Positions 45,201 through 60,200 of a stretch of 64,000 nucleotides of DNA are shown here, piece by piece. The DNA is taken from the NCBI GenBank assembly GCA_009869945.1, contig WIXG01000243.1:56486-120485 (forward strand). Reading direction: 5' to 3'. Both the position numbers and the translations under genes were made by a program. Source of the stretch: Mesaphorura yosii. Lineage: Eukaryota; Arthropoda; Collembola; Poduromorpha; Tullbergiidae. The notes below the pieces were generated by a model. That model had not been told where the DNA came from. It saw nothing but the letters and a program-made list of their open reading frames with translations, and did not search any database. Within the stretch, counting starts at the first letter, position 1, and every line of letters begins with the position of its first letter.

Positions 45201-48200
45201 TTTTCTGAACATTCTTAACTGCTAATGGACTCTGTAATAGTAAAATTATCATCGTCAATTACTACTTTCTACATTAACAATTACTGCCTGGCGCAAATGT
45301 ACACTTTGACCTCCATCCAGGCTCGGACCGTGCGTGCCTGTAGGAATGGGCATGGGCACGCGCACGATGGTATGAATATCATAAACTCAATTTGGCCTGC
45401 TTCGCACACTAAGAAAACACCATCGCACTCGTGCATGCTTTATCAATAATGAATAAGCACATTAGGTAAAAATGTTATGTGTTTATGACCCTGGACAGAA
45501 ATATAAACATTTCCTGGAAAAAGTTCCGGGAACTGGAGAAAGAGAAACTGAAACTAAATAGCAACTCTCATGCTTTGTGTACTTTCTGTTTCTCTTAATT
45601 AAATTTCAGATTTTATGATTACTTTTTCAGAATCTGTTACTCCTACTCCTCGTGCGCACGAGTGCATGTTTCATGCATGCGTGCATGTGCATGTGCTTTG
45701 TGATGATAATATTATTATATAGAGTCCGCATTGTGGAGCGGTCGAATTTCTTAGAATGTGAAATTAAATTTGGCTACAAAAGTGCAATTAATTTCATAAC
45801 AATTTTTATGTATTCAAGCGTTCAAAATATTGCGAAGTGCGTGTACACAAGGCAGTGAACGTGTAAATCAATTTGGGAAATTTTTCTTAACAAGGTTTCA
45901 CGATCCGTTTCGCTCTTCTTCTCCCCGTCTCTTGCTAAATGAGATTTGAAATTTGAAACAAGCATGAATTCTTTGACGCACTACATTATTTCATTTGAAT
46001 GAAGGGAAACGAAGAGAAAGCGAAGATGAACCACAATGCCAAGAGCACGCTCCGAACAAAAGAAAAGGGTTGTGCGAGTGAAAAGCAATTAACATTAAGG
46101 CTTTAAAATGCAATCATCAGATTTTAATGAAATCGTATTGATTTTTATGGTTCTTTTTAATTATATAATTGCAGTTCCTCCAAAGGAGCCGATGATTGTG
46201 GATGAATCAGGAGCTGAAAGAAATTTATTCGTGGGTCCCTACACGGAAGGGTCCTCACTCACGCTGCACTGTCACGTGCAAGGAGGTAAGCCGACTTTCC
46301 AGAGTAATCTGCGCTCAAAACTTATTGAGTTATCCATTGAAAGAGATTTGTAATTGCCAAGTTTCTTCTCAACTCAACCGGCATTGCGTATGTTCTTCAA
46401 CTTGGGTTTGCGCCGAGATTTATGAATGTAAAACATGGAACGTCTCCAGAATTCTCGCCTTGCCCCTGCTCGATTTGGAACCATGCAATTAATAAAATCT
46501 TACAAATTACCCAGCAGCAGATAAAGGCCTAATTACTGCATTACCATTGCCAGTACTTTCACTTCGATTCGGTGCCAAATGGTCTGTTTCCGGCATAAAT
46601 TATTTTAATAGGAAAACAATAATCAAGCCTTTAAAATTGTTGAACAAAAATTACGGCTCGGGAGGAGTTTTCAATGGGAAGTTCGGGAAGCACTCTCTTC
46701 AGATCCTAAAATTATGGCTTTTCGAATCCAAGTACCAAACTTTGTTCGCACTGCAGCTTCCGGTGCGTTACCCAAGCGAAATAAATCGTGCCTTCTCTTG
46801 TGTTCCACATACGAAGTTGCAGTGGGACTGAATTGGCTAAAAATCAATCCATTGGGAAGTACTTTTCCTTTCTCTGCAACGGAGAAAGCAACAAGAAATC
46901 AAACGCGTAGACATTAACTCATTTTTCCTTGTCATTGTTACAGTCGAACACCATTTTTGCCAATTGGGCCAGCATTTTTGACATACCTCCATTCAAACAA
47001 GTGGAGCACGACATCTTGGTTGTACGTCATGTTTCTCTGAGTCAAGAACAACAGAGCAGGATTTTGATCTAGAAAAAAGCCAAGAAGACGAATGGGCGAG
47101 ATCCCATCTCATCTCTTCTAGTTCTGGCTGAGATTTGTCAAGTCTCGCACTTTAATAAATAAAAGATATAAATTACGGCATTCTTCGTGCTGTTTTATGA
47201 GCGTCGGATGAATCATATAATCGGGCTATTATTGCCATTGCCGTTTTATGTATTTATGGGCTGCTCTAAATGCAACGGTAAAAAAGTGAGAAGCGAGGCG
47301 AGGGATCCCTTCTGTGGATGATTTATACGACATTACTACGCGTCCGGAGTTGAACGGCCGAGGGCTGATCTCTCTTTGATTTCTAGACAGTAATAATATC
47401 AGTAATCAGCTAGCGACACTTAAAGCTTTGCTAGTTTATTGCAATGGCTGGATTCGAATCAATTTCATTGCCATAATTAAATCCTGACATCCTGCCAAAA
47501 CATCCAGTAAAATGACCATTATCTACATCGCACTAAAATGGCCGCGTAAAATTGTGGCGATCAGATTTTAAATAGGTCACCATATATCCTACATTTCAAA
47601 AGGAATTTGGATACATTACAAAACAATGGAAGTAGTTCTTCAGGTATTTCGATAAATTAGGACATGGCAGTGGTCATCATCCTATGAATTTATACGGCTC
47701 GGTTCAAACAGATGAAACTTCGATTTCAATGATAGTCCAAATATTTCACCTAGTATTTAATAGATTTGTTGGCAATTTTCTAAACTATTCCCATTCAATC
47801 AAAATGGAGTTTCAGACCAGAAATTAATTTTCATCTTTAGATATCTGCGACGACGTCATCATCCCGTTAATCGCGTTTTATGTAGTTAAGCTTCGTCAAT
47901 CGGATTTTTTAATTTTGAGCGGAAATTTTTTCATTGGGCAGGCTTTAATCGTGTGCATCCATGTGAGGATAATGAACATATGAATGAAGACACTGCGAAG
48001 GAGATACAAGTAAATCGTAATTAAAAATCCTGGTCCCAGGATTTCGCGAGAAGCGAGAAAGGATTTTCCTTTGTTCCTCACGACAGTTGTCAATAATTAA
48101 AATTTCTTAATTATGATTTTTACATTACATTTACATTATCACTGGAATTTTCCCCGAAGATGGTTGATGGCCATGAGATTTCGCACCCAAGGCAGTTTCC

Positions 48201-51200
48201 AATTTTGGTCATGAAATGAAATTCGTATCGCGAAGACAACATTACCATAAAGAATTTCAATTCTGTGGGCATGAATAGGGGAAACACATTATACAGACTA
48301 TTAGGCTATCTGTAAATTATTTGAATTAAAACCAAGGTGAGCTCACAAGAACGTAGTGTACCGAAGCTTTACAGTGAGAGATCAAATTTGGCCAGGCCAC
48401 ATTGTTATTATGTATGAAATTGTGAAAGCATTAGAAGTAACATTAACCTTGTTCAATGTTTTCCAACTATTTGCGCTTGACTTTCAGAGAATGGCATAAA
48501 TTGTCGTCATCGACGGTGCAGAGCGTTTCAATAACAAACTCAAACTAAATTGGCTTATTATCTATTGTACTCGTTTTAGCAACTATTTGTAATATGTTTG
48601 AAATCGGCTCTTTGAAATACCACACAGTGCCACTTAGCTTTTATGACTGCCATTCTAATTTGATTAAATTCTTCATCCTTCTTGTACGTTTCACTAAACT
48701 GAAAATAGTACTTGCTAGCCTTCAGTGAGCTTCAGTTGGTCAATCCAAATTGATCGGAATGTCCATTCATTCGAGATAAAGCGGATTAAAATTCACCTCA
48801 CATTCTGACACTCGATTTATTACAATTATTTGGACATCTCGCATTTTGCAGATTCGCAAAATCGCAAATCCTCCAAATATATTTCGCAATTTTGCCACGA
48901 GCCTTTTTCTCGCCCTTCAAAACGAACGTACAGAATCTCGTGTGCCCAAAGCTGAAACTGTACTTTTCCCTTTCTCAGAAAACATTTCTCGTGATTGCAT
49001 GCGTGAAATCTTTAGATTAATCCAGATACGTGAGGAAGTTGTTCTCCATTTACCAAAAGTGAAGTGAATAACTCTGATTACTACAATTTTGGCCTAAATC
49101 GTTACTTTTTTACTTTGGTAAGATAAACCGAAAACTCGGTCCGGGCTGCCCCTGCATTGTCATTTCTCAATCTATCTCTTGCATGTTGTTCCTTTTATTT
49201 TTGATCATTTCCACGGCTGCAGCCATTACTGTTCGTAGGGGCAAGAACAAAATATAACTACGATCAGTAACCTTAGCTGATTCACGAATCTTGTCATGCA
49301 ATCCTATCACGCTAGGTTTTGAATCTGTGTTGTGTTTTGGTCCGGGTCGGAATTTTCGTCCTGTCGAAGATTAGCGGTATTTATACCCTTGTACTTCAAA
49401 TTCTTAATTGAACTGTCCACTCGATACATGTGCAGTATATTTTAATTGACAGAGTAATTGACGGTCTCAAGTATTCGGTTCGTTCGTGATTAAGACAGAG
49501 GCCATGCAAGGCGAGGCGGTGCATGACCAGCTAGGAATTGGCAGGAGTCTTTGAACTTGATAAAATTCTCGATTAATTTGGATTATGAAACAATTTGATT
49601 TAGATTTATTTGATCTGCGTGCAGCAGTCAGCAGTCAACGAGCAGTCACTGACTCTTATTACGATAACGAATAAGTCACTGAACTTTTCTATCGTTTCGT
49701 AACATGTCATCCAAGTAAACTTCAAACGCGCATTGGTTGAGTATCGACTACACGCCTTTCCCGTTTCCAGTATTTTCATACTTTTCTTAGCTCTGCTTCG
49801 TTCAGCCTGTAACGTCTCCTTGTTGCTTTGTAATAACGAGCAAGTTTGTATCTCCGATTGTTACGTAATGCATGAATCATTTTGTCATTTCCGTTTTGTA
49901 CTTGTTCCCTGCTCGCAGTTGGTCGCCTGTACGTGATCGATTTTCGCTCTTATCCATGCGACAATTCTTACATCTTCGAAGCGAAGCTCATAATGATGAA
50001 GATTATGAATCTGGCGTGAGGATCAGGCAGTTTTGTGGTGATCAAGTTTTCAAGTTATCAGCAGGGGTCCAGTCGATTCATACAAGTACAAGGAAAATGC
50101 AACCATATTTACACTTGAGCGCGTCGAACAAGCCACCAAGCATGTCTGGGCTTGGTTACGGTAAAGAGCAGGGACAGGAATATAGATCAAGATCACGGAA
50201 ACTGGGAGCCAGAGGTTAGTCCGCAACCTGCAAACAGACAACCGCAGCTGCCAGCATTACCATGTTCTTGATCCTTCAGCACATTTCTACCCGCATGTTA
50301 TTTTCTCACTTCCTCGTCGAAGTCATATTTTATGATAAAATGTTTCGTTTTCACATCGAGTTTAGAATTCTTTCTAGCCGGATGTTTAATTGAAAATGAC
50401 AGACCGACCGACATTGTTTAATTACGATTTCTTGACATTGTAAAGCATCAAAATACGGTTATTCAACGACGGACATGTCAGTGGCACGAAGCACAAGAAC
50501 GCAGCGAAGTCCTATGGTGATTTTGGGTTATCATTCAATTCATGTTCAGCGTTGAACAAATTCTGGGTTTAGTTTAGCGAGAGCCTCGCCTCACTACGAA
50601 TTGAATGGAAGAGCAAAAGCAAAATAGGGAAGCGGCGCACGAAAGCGAAAGAATAAAATGCAATGAGAAAGTTTCTGTCAGAAGATAAAGCGCCTCAGAT
50701 TTAGAACTGGCTTGGTGAAAGCTCTGAGCTACTACGCTGCTGCATTGAAGCATTGAACAATGAATTCAATCTGTACGAATTCCAATGAGAGAGCTTTAAA
50801 TTCTTTCACACCTAAAACTACTTTATCTGCTCCTGCTGATGGTGATGGCTTTAAAGTGCTGGTGCTGGAATAAAAAGGAACATTGATTCAAACATAATGT
50901 GATCGTATATGTCTTCACGTTGGCATTTGCACAACTTCACAGCACGCACTACGCATTTACGTTTACACGCTGGAAAGTTGTCTGAGCCTCCGCACGAGCA
51001 AGGCGACCATTCATTTTGAAATATGTATTCACTGACATTACGATAATAATTTCTTCGTGCATTACGACTGCGAGGGAAGGAATGGAATGCATGCACTGCA
51101 ATGCGACACGAGTGAAATGATAAAAGTATTTTATTGCATATGCGGTTTCGATTTCGATTGAGAAGTAATGATTTGCAGCTTTCTTGGGGACAGAAAGACA

Positions 51201-54200
51201 TTTCCCTTGAATCGAACATCCGAACATAAATCAATTGTAGCCATTTATGCACGATATGCAAGGCATATGCTTTGTGAGTGAGAGAACATGTAAATTGAAG
51301 GAATTCACTTAGCAGTTGAGCAGTATGGAAAGCGATGTTTCCCGAGTGGGATGGAATCGCTCATCGTAGATGACAGTACATTGCGCTGAACAAAATTTGC
51401 ATTCTGTAAATGCGGGCCTAGGCCTGAAATTTTATTCTGGGACTGAATCTATATTTTTCTTGTAAAATTGCAGGAATCCCTCCGCCAAGGGTCGTATGGT
51501 ACCGCAACGGTAAACTGATTGACTCGAGCGATTACGAGTTTGATGGAATCATGAAGAACGACTTGAATATCGCCATACTCGCCCGGTCGGACCTCCACGC
51601 AGAGCTGACCTGTGAAGCTTCCAACAACAACATCAGTCGTCCACTGGCCACAACCGTCCATTTGGACATGAATTGTAAGTTTGAATTGTAAATGACCAAC
51701 TTCCTACATTTCTATTCCTTATGTACGATAGAACTCAATAATGTCTGCTTGTCAGGATGAATTGAAATCAATGACCAGTAGCCCGGCGAAAATATTATCG
51801 CTGTGCAATGCTGTGCTTGTGCTACTCTGCTTTATGTCCCATTCAATTTGAATAAAATGCGTGTAGTAACGAATAGCGAATTGCTCGTGCCAATGTCAGT
51901 CCGTGTTCATAGAACATTTTTACGACTCAATTGAATAAAACTATAGTCGTCGATTTTCTCCGCGAAAGAGGCTATTGGTCATACGAAATTGTTGCAAGCT
52001 TGGCAAATTTTCTGATACTTTATGGTCTTGTACAAGTATTTTATGGGAGCATTATAAAATAGTGGTTTGGTAGCCTACGCGGTGCAGCAGCCGCATTACT
52101 GTACTAACTATTACTTTCACAGTAGCTGTGACTGCACAGCATTGCACTGCAGGCATTCAGCATTCGGTCCGGGGCACGTTCCCATTCGTTGTTATGTCCA
52201 ATTCATTTTATATTGATGGCAGTTCTTGTGTGCGGTGAAATGTTCCACTTCGTTTCATTCGTGCCTTTACATCTTGCTCTTGGAATCTGACTTTTTCTTA
52301 TTCTAGAAATGTGTTTTCATTTCATCTCCGTCCTTCTTCCGTCGTTCATCCAGTTTCCAAATCACATTCAAGAATGCAGTGAACTGAGTCGGGTCTTATA
52401 ACTATCGCCAGCGCTAGTACTTGAATTGCTATTGTTCGGCAATCTCATGCCTGCCCGGCATGCCATGAGAATGACTGATATTTCATTGTACGCCTGCGAA
52501 CCTCGATCACGATCAGATGGACGAACAAGGATTTATATTTTATGAATTACAAATTGCGGCTCACGTCTCGAGTTTTGAGGATTTTAAACCTCTATGCGTA
52601 GTATGAACACAACCATGTGTATCGCCGCCATGAGGCTGTGGCTGAATTTAATTTCTGGTCTGGATCTCAAAAAGACCTAAAAGTATTAAAAAATTGCGAA
52701 GTGGCAATGCACCAGTGAGGAATTCGGCCACAAATGTATCTCATCAAAAGATCAGTGTTCGTCACTCACTTTTCATCAGATCCGTCCTATCTGATTTCTA
52801 AATACGCTAGCTTGAGAGCAGGGTTTGACGAGACAAAAGCACATTTCACATGACATGACCTGTCACGTGAATTCACAATACGCTGGTCGTTTAAACTGGC
52901 ATTTGAAGTGTGCGTCCTGCGGATGAAAGTTGAAAGCAAAGTTTTCATTTCGCGTGTCTAATCTTCCTGCTCTATTGCTACAGCTTTGCAGTTTGAAATG
53001 AAATACAATACCTCAGCAATGCAGACAGGCGATGACGGGAATCGAATCTTTTCACTACCAGAAACGAATGGCAAACTAGAAAATCTAGTCAACCTGAATG
53101 GTTAACAACGACACATCGAGTGAAGTGCGGAATCAGGTTACTATACTGGATTTGGAAAATCTCGCCTTGCCTTTCCCAGGCGCGAGACATTAGAGTTTGC
53201 TCTGAAAGATAAGGAGGTCATCACATTAAGCGTTTCTCTTCAATTAGTGGGTGACAGTGACACAGGATTACGAGGTTAATTGGCGCTTATTTCATGGAAG
53301 TGGAGCTCACTTGTTTCATTCCTCGACAAAACACACTACCAAATGCCAGGATTTAGTATTTCGAACGACGTCTGGAACCCTGAAATTACAATTGGCACTA
53401 TTATCATCCTTAAAGCAAGGAGAGTTGAAGAACTTTCCACCAAACAGCGAACTTCGTGTTTTCCAAATAACAACGCGCACTGCATTTACTTTGCACTTGC
53501 CAGGCGAAAGCGTCATTTTATAGGGTCGAAGGGCGGCAGAAGTCGCAAAATCGGTTCGAGCTGTTCGGTTTCATGACCGGGTAGCGTACCTGAAAACTGA
53601 CCGTCAAACGAATGAGGTGGAATGTGGACGACCTAAACAAAACTATCGAAAAAGTATAGTACTTCAATATCAACGGTAGTCACACAGTGAGTGGAGTAGG
53701 ACATCCATATTTGGTTCTGTAACGAGAAATAAACCTGACATATGATCGCAGCACGCGGACTTACCATTAGAGGTAGGGAACCCCAGGCGCTGCAGCATTA
53801 ACTCGGCGGTCGATCTTCAAATTACGTCAACATGCCCGCTCGATGGACATGAATGCAAAGAATGGCTAATGAATGAGAGAGTGTTGTTTGTTGATTCTAT
53901 AGTTTGTCTGTCGTATATCTTTTATCATGACATAATTTGTATTTCCACAGACTACAACCAGACGTCCATTTGCTGTCTAAATTTAGCTGTATTGTTGTGA
54001 AACTGTCAATCATTCGGAATGATGGTAGAGGTTGAAGACTGGCCGACGTCTATCCTAATTAGAATGACTGATCGTAATGCTCGACCTCCACGAGTGTTTG
54101 TTTTCAAACCTTCACTTTTAGTTCTAATTAATGAACTCTTTAGCACTTTGCCCTTCTGAGCTCCTTGTCAATAATAATTAATTGGCCTAATCTTTATTCT

Positions 54201-57200
54201 TTTATTTCTCTCTGTATTTACAGTTAGTCCATTAGAAGTGACAATTTTGGAGAAGAGCAGTCGAGTGACAGCTGGTAAGAAGTACGATCTCATGTGTCAA
54301 TCAGTTGGGTCTCGACCACCGGCCCATATTACGTGGCGACTTGACGAGAAGAGACTGGAAGGCGCGAAGGAAACGGTAAGTTTAATTTTTCGGAGAAAAA
54401 CGTTAGAAAACAGACAAGAAATCGGAAAATCCCATTTTCAGACTCAACATAATATATCTTTATCCGAGCACTTTGAAAATGGCCGCTTGTACGATCGCAC
54501 GCAAAAGAGCGCGAAATCTAAGCTCAAAATCACGCTGTCCAGTTTCATCTAATTCTCAAGATTCGCTATCTGCGATGCTGAGACAGTTCTTAGAACTTCC
54601 AGGAACTCAAGTGAAATAAATGCGCAGCAAAACCCGTATATTATTTCCAGACTAAATCAAAAGTCAATTACTGAGATTCGTTCTACTTCCATGTAGGCGA
54701 TGCTATGCCAAAGCCGTGCGATTTAAGGCATAATTTCTTCATTCATGCTACACTCGAGCCAGTTGCAACAGATTTTCGAATCTCGGACTGAGAAAAAGTA
54801 TTAGTACGCTTTAAACTTCCTCAACTTTCTCAAAATCCCTGTAAAATACACTCCATTAGAGAGTTAACTTCCAAGTGCGAAAGTTTTATTCTGCATGCAG
54901 CATTTTCCAATCTTACATTGCATTTGTGAGTAAGCACGCGTAATCACATAAATCGCATGAATTATGTAAACATAAAATTGATAGCTGGGATGACTGAGGC
55001 TTCCTCCATCTGCCCAAAAAATCGGAAGGCTAACGGCTTAAAATCAGTTTTTAGCAAAAAGTAAGAAAAAGCAGCTAACAAGCGTTCAGGCAGAAGGAGC
55101 ACTCACATTTCCCCAATACTGAATAAATTTAATTCGTTATCACAACAAGATAACGAATAGCGAAACCTTCGTAATGAGAGGTAAAGTTTCTTATCATCTG
55201 TTGAAATTATTTACATTACAGAAAAGAATGCTTCTCCATGCGGGCCAGAATTCCGAGCTTTTCCTCACCAGGGCTCCAGCAGACTTTTCGAGAGTAGCTT
55301 CCTCACACTTTCGGCTTTGGTATAGAGATAGAAACAATTTTTCTTAAGGAAATGAGCCAGTCCAAAATTTACACATTTAAAGAATAATAATCACTGAAAA
55401 GCGCTTGGCTTGAGGACTGTGATAATCGGACAGGGAACGATAGTGCCGAAGCAAATACAGAAGACTGAAGCGAAAGCTCAAGACTCACGTCCATGCTACC
55501 TTACTTTCTCCGTTCCAACTGCGATGCACTTTTTATCTTGCTCCATCTAATATACTTGTACTCCGGGTCGTATACAACATTAGTGTCAACTAAATACATA
55601 AAGTATATCTGCGATGCTGCATCTGGTACACAGGGGGAGAAAATAAAGCGTCCGGGCCGCAGCCGCGGCGGAGTGGAGCATGCGGCATACGAAAAGGAAC
55701 AGTTACTTCATTGGAATGACAAAGAAACCGTAAACTATCAGGAGCGAGGTTATTACAGGCATTGTAATGCACTACAATATGTATTCGGATAAATATGAAA
55801 ATAAATTCCAACTACACTAGCACAAAAATGTAGAGCACAATTTGAATCTTTAAGCGAAATGAAAAAGTATGTCGCATAATTTATTCGATAAATACGGGGA
55901 ACACAGATTGGATTTTAAACTCCGTGTCTGCTGCAAAGAAATGAGTATCATAATTCAGGAGACTGAAGCGTTCAGAACTGAAGCCAGAACAGCTTTCGTA
56001 GTTGTGCTGTGCGTCAGTTACGCCGTAATTTATTTGACTTTTCATATAAAAGGTAATGCATAATTTTCCAAGCAATAGACTTGCAATTAAAGGACATAAA
56101 CCGCTTTATCATCTCCTTGCGCTTGTTTCCTCAATATTTCATTGGCTTCTCGACGTGCGCCAATAGCACCAGTGTCAATGACTGCATAATGGCATATTAG
56201 CATTAGCACTTCGAATACACCCAACATTATCTTATTCGTCTGACGCCAACGCATTGCACTGTGTATAAAGTGCGGAAGCGGAAAGTGCAGGCTACTAATA
56301 CGAAATATATGAGCCTTATGAAATTTTAATACTTTCATGCATAGGTTAGTGGGATACACGGTACATTTTTAATGGACATTTTTGCTGTTGCAGAAATTGG
56401 CTTTAATCTTCAAAATATAAAAAAATTATATTTCAAAACTGTGTACAAAGCACTGTAGCCATGCCATGATATAGGATCTCAGGTCCCCAGCGATTCTGAG
56501 GAAGGTGTTATCTTACGAACACTCCAAAGTTCAATATTCCTGAAACAGAAGGACAGAAGCGCTCACTGCTTCAGTGTTTCGAAGCGCTCGTGCTTTCACC
56601 TTTGTGCATTTCACAAATTCCTTCCTCTCCGCGCAACCTACACAAATTCTAAAGATATTATTAACCCCAGATTTACGAGGAGGGTGGCCCCGTTTCTGTA
56701 CCGCGCCGAGAATTTGTCTACAAAGCAATAACTCTTGAGCTCAATGTTTTCTTCTCAATTTCAGACGTCCAAAGACGGGAACCAAACCACAAGTACGCTC
56801 TCGCTCATTCCCAACAAGCAAGACACTGGAAAATATTTATCATGTCGTGCTGAAAATTCAGTTATTCCGAGCAAAGCCTTGGAAGATGGTTGGAATTTGG
56901 TTATTCAATGTAAGTAAATAAATTCAACAAACATTATTATTATTTGTATTTGTATTTACTCTTGTCGTATCACTCGCTTGTTGGGGCGCAACAGCCCAAC
57001 GTAGCGCAGAAAGAGAAAGTATCCTTGTTATTATTGCATTCCTTTTCTCCTGTTTGCGTTATTATTGTAATACTTCTCGGAAGATGCTGCATGGTATGCA
57101 GTGGCAACCCTTGTCATGTCATGAACTCTGTGTTGCATTGCATTGTGTGGCGCTCCTACTGCTTCCTTTTCCAAAGTTAATATCACATATCAGCTTCCTT

Positions 57201-60200
57201 GCGTAATACGTGCGTAAAGTGAACTCTCCAGAATCTCTTTGTTTACCGCAATCCAAATACCATGCCATGCAATGTGCTCCAATAATTTTGTGTTAGATCC
57301 ACTCAATTTTGTATTACGAACAAAAGCACTCAATTCTTAAGTTTCTTGGATGTGTGCTAAAGTAGAAGCAGAAGTATTCCTTAACAACAAATTTATGCAC
57401 TTTCTTAGCCACTTACGCCGAACGCGACGTGCAATTCTTTCGAGGCGCGTCTGAATTTCAAACTACCTTGCACTGGCGCAGGCACCATGCTTAACTCTTG
57501 GTCTCGGGTTTGTTGGCTCCCTGCGGTACAATACAATGGCAATAATATCCTTCGTCTGCGAGCAGGCTGATCCATTCCATACATGCCGCATTCGAGTGTT
57601 CAACAACCCTTTGTGTTGTGGCACGACTAACAAGAAAGTATTTCTGTCTGCTTTTGTGAGAAAATAAAAAAGTAAACTCTTACCGCAGAGTTGTGGATAA
57701 GTTGATTTTAGTTGAGCACAGTTGAACAAAATATGCAAAACAAGTTACATCAACATCTCTGAAAACTCCTTTTATTATGTTCACATTGTTCAACATTCTT
57801 CACGAGACTACTTTGTGCTTTCTTCGCGGCAAGCAAAGAGCAACGGCAATTTTTTCGTGCAGCAGCACGGTGCTGGGATTGATGATGTCTGAACAAGAAC
57901 TTGGCGCGTCCAACTAGCGAATGCACCGAAACCCGTCATGTGGCAAAGCTAATCAGGATAATGTTTTCTTGTTTTATTCAGACCACACAAACGGCTAAAA
58001 GAAAATGGCTCAAGTTCCTTTAGTGGTTGTGTATCTTTATTTTTCCGGATCATAAACTTAGATTTACTATTTATTTGCTGCTTCTTTTTCTTGTACGTTA
58101 TTACAGTTTGATAGCGCAGCCAGCAACCACAATTTGAATATTTAACGAGTTGTGTGCCTTGTATCCTGAGGAAGAAAATGCAGCCAGTAGTCAAAATTCA
58201 TGAATTGTCATGAATTGCACTGCGAGATTATTTAATTGCTCAATTGCTGCCTGTCGTCGTAGGCAACCCCAGTCAACTTTGTCTGGAATCCAACCTGTAG
58301 CTTGTGTCGGTCAAAAGGAAACGGAAGTCACGCGCCAGATGTCCCAATGCACCGAAATACACGAGTGAGATAGGCCAACTTACCTGAAACCAATTTCACA
58401 TACTTTCATCATGCGGATGGAACATCGTTTCATCTTTCATATTCCAAACACTTTCTTTTATCCTCCCCTGCTCAATTTTTATCATTGTTTACTTCGACGT
58501 TCCGCACTCCGTCATCGACGACTTCCGTCTGCCTTCTTTTCAATTTCTTCCTCAATTGCAAAGACCAGATGATTGAAAATAGAAAATGAAAGAGGCACAC
58601 ACGAAGACAAAAGGAGTAAGAGTGAGAGAATGGGAAGAAAAATCCCATGAATTTTAAATCGATGTTTCTCCCATTGCTAGCGAGAGCTTTAGCGCGATGT
58701 GTTTGAGACAAGATAGAATAGAGTTCCAACTTGCAGGCGAGACGATGGCGACGAAAAAGCAAGAATCAGAACCGCGTCCTTGTTATTGCGATACGGCAGG
58801 GCGTAACGTCGTCATCGTCGATGCGACGTTTCGTTTTTACTATTATCGAAATGAAACATGTGCCAGAGAAAGAATACGAATCACGGTCGGGTCTGATGCA
58901 TTGTTAAAATTATCTCCGTGTAGTGTATGTGTTGGATAGTAGGACGTGCACGCCTCGCATTTCGTATTTGAATCCTTGCAAACTTTCTCCAGGCGATAAA
59001 AGCGACAAGCGTTTGGATTTCCTATTCGCGTACATGAAAAATTGAGATTTTCGATTTAGGATAATATTACGTATTAATTCTTCGATTTCTTAAATGCAAT
59101 TTCCTCGGTATACTACCGGGCGACGTGACCCTGATCCAGTTCTCACGAATGATTATCGAATGCGAATACGAGCATGACTTGGAGGAGATTGAATCATGAG
59201 TCACTTGAACGTCTCAATTTGCTAATTGACTTGCTTGCAATTTCGCGTGCTGAAACTTGGCATTTGTGAATTCAGATTCTGTTTCCAATTCATCGTGTCA
59301 AGTTGCAATTATATCTGCTCCAGTTTCTTTTGAATCTTGTTACAAGAAATCCGTCGTCGTACCCGTAAATCCCTTCAGGCCCTGACTTGTTTATCTGTGA
59401 TTTCATAAATTGAAAAATGTAGGCATTCGGATTTCGCTGTGGGATCGAATTTGTGCTTCCCAAGTCTGCAATTATATCTGTTCCATGTTCTGTTTCAAAT
59501 CCGGTATTTTATTGGCTTTTTCTTTTCTATTGCAGATCAGCCTGAGGCAAGGCTCAAACTGGGATCCTCCCTTAGTGGGGACAACATACGTGAGGGGACG
59601 GATGTCTACTTTGATTGTGTCATCGAGGCTAATCCACCTGTCAAGTCTGTCGACTGGAGGCACGACGTAAGTCCACAAAACCCACAGCCCACGCATTCAG
59701 GCTTTGCACTGATGTAGGAAGTCGAGCTGTGACTCTTCAGCAGTTGAAGCGAGAATGAAGGTGAATTTTGGAATTCTGAAAATTAAGACCGTACTTTATT
59801 CCACAGGGCAAATTACTTATGCATAACATCAGCGCTGGCATAATTATGACCAACCAGAGTCTAGTCCTGCAAGGAATCAGCAGGACTGCTGCCGGAGCTT
59901 ATCAGTGTATTGGGAAGAACTCACTTGGTGATGGAATCAGTCAAGCCTTCCACTTGGACGTGCTATGTAAGTCCGTCGTCTCGTTTTCATCTCCGCAGCG
60001 CGGCGCGCTTGCATAATACTATTGCAGTTGTAATACTCGAATTAAGTCCTTTTTTCATTTCCTCCACGTTTAATTTCCATAATTTATTTCATGTCAATCC
60101 CACCCTTGGGAATCCTTTTTATTCCGTCTGTAATGAAATGTTGGATCTCTCTTCCTGGATCTTACTTGCTTGCCCTGTCGCTTCATGTGTAACTACACTG

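Larger units (their letters stand above)
23762..46174 (+). other. Very large intron between Ig1 and Ig2 (phase 1, 22.4 kb)
   Basis: The intron is bounded by gtgagc and ttgcag and joins NLTVI to VPPKEP in frame. Apart from the items listed separately (the small cysteine-rich frame at 23965-24222, the transposon-like block at 39061-40345 and short repeats), I see no recognisable gene. The longest other frame, 159 codons on + at 30894-31373, is Ser/Lys-rich in one part and hydrophobic in another and has no family motif. Introns of this size in an arthropod gene often hold enhancers, but nothing in the sequence lets me place one. Confidence 0.88.

Noticed and set aside
47451-47465. GGATTCGAATC, similar to a tRNA B box
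   Set aside because: No A box at the right distance upstream and no cloverleaf can be folded around it.
51449-51661. - strand open frame opposite an Ig2 exon
   Set aside because: It is the antisense shadow of the exon at 51474-51674, which matches the Side family on the + strand.
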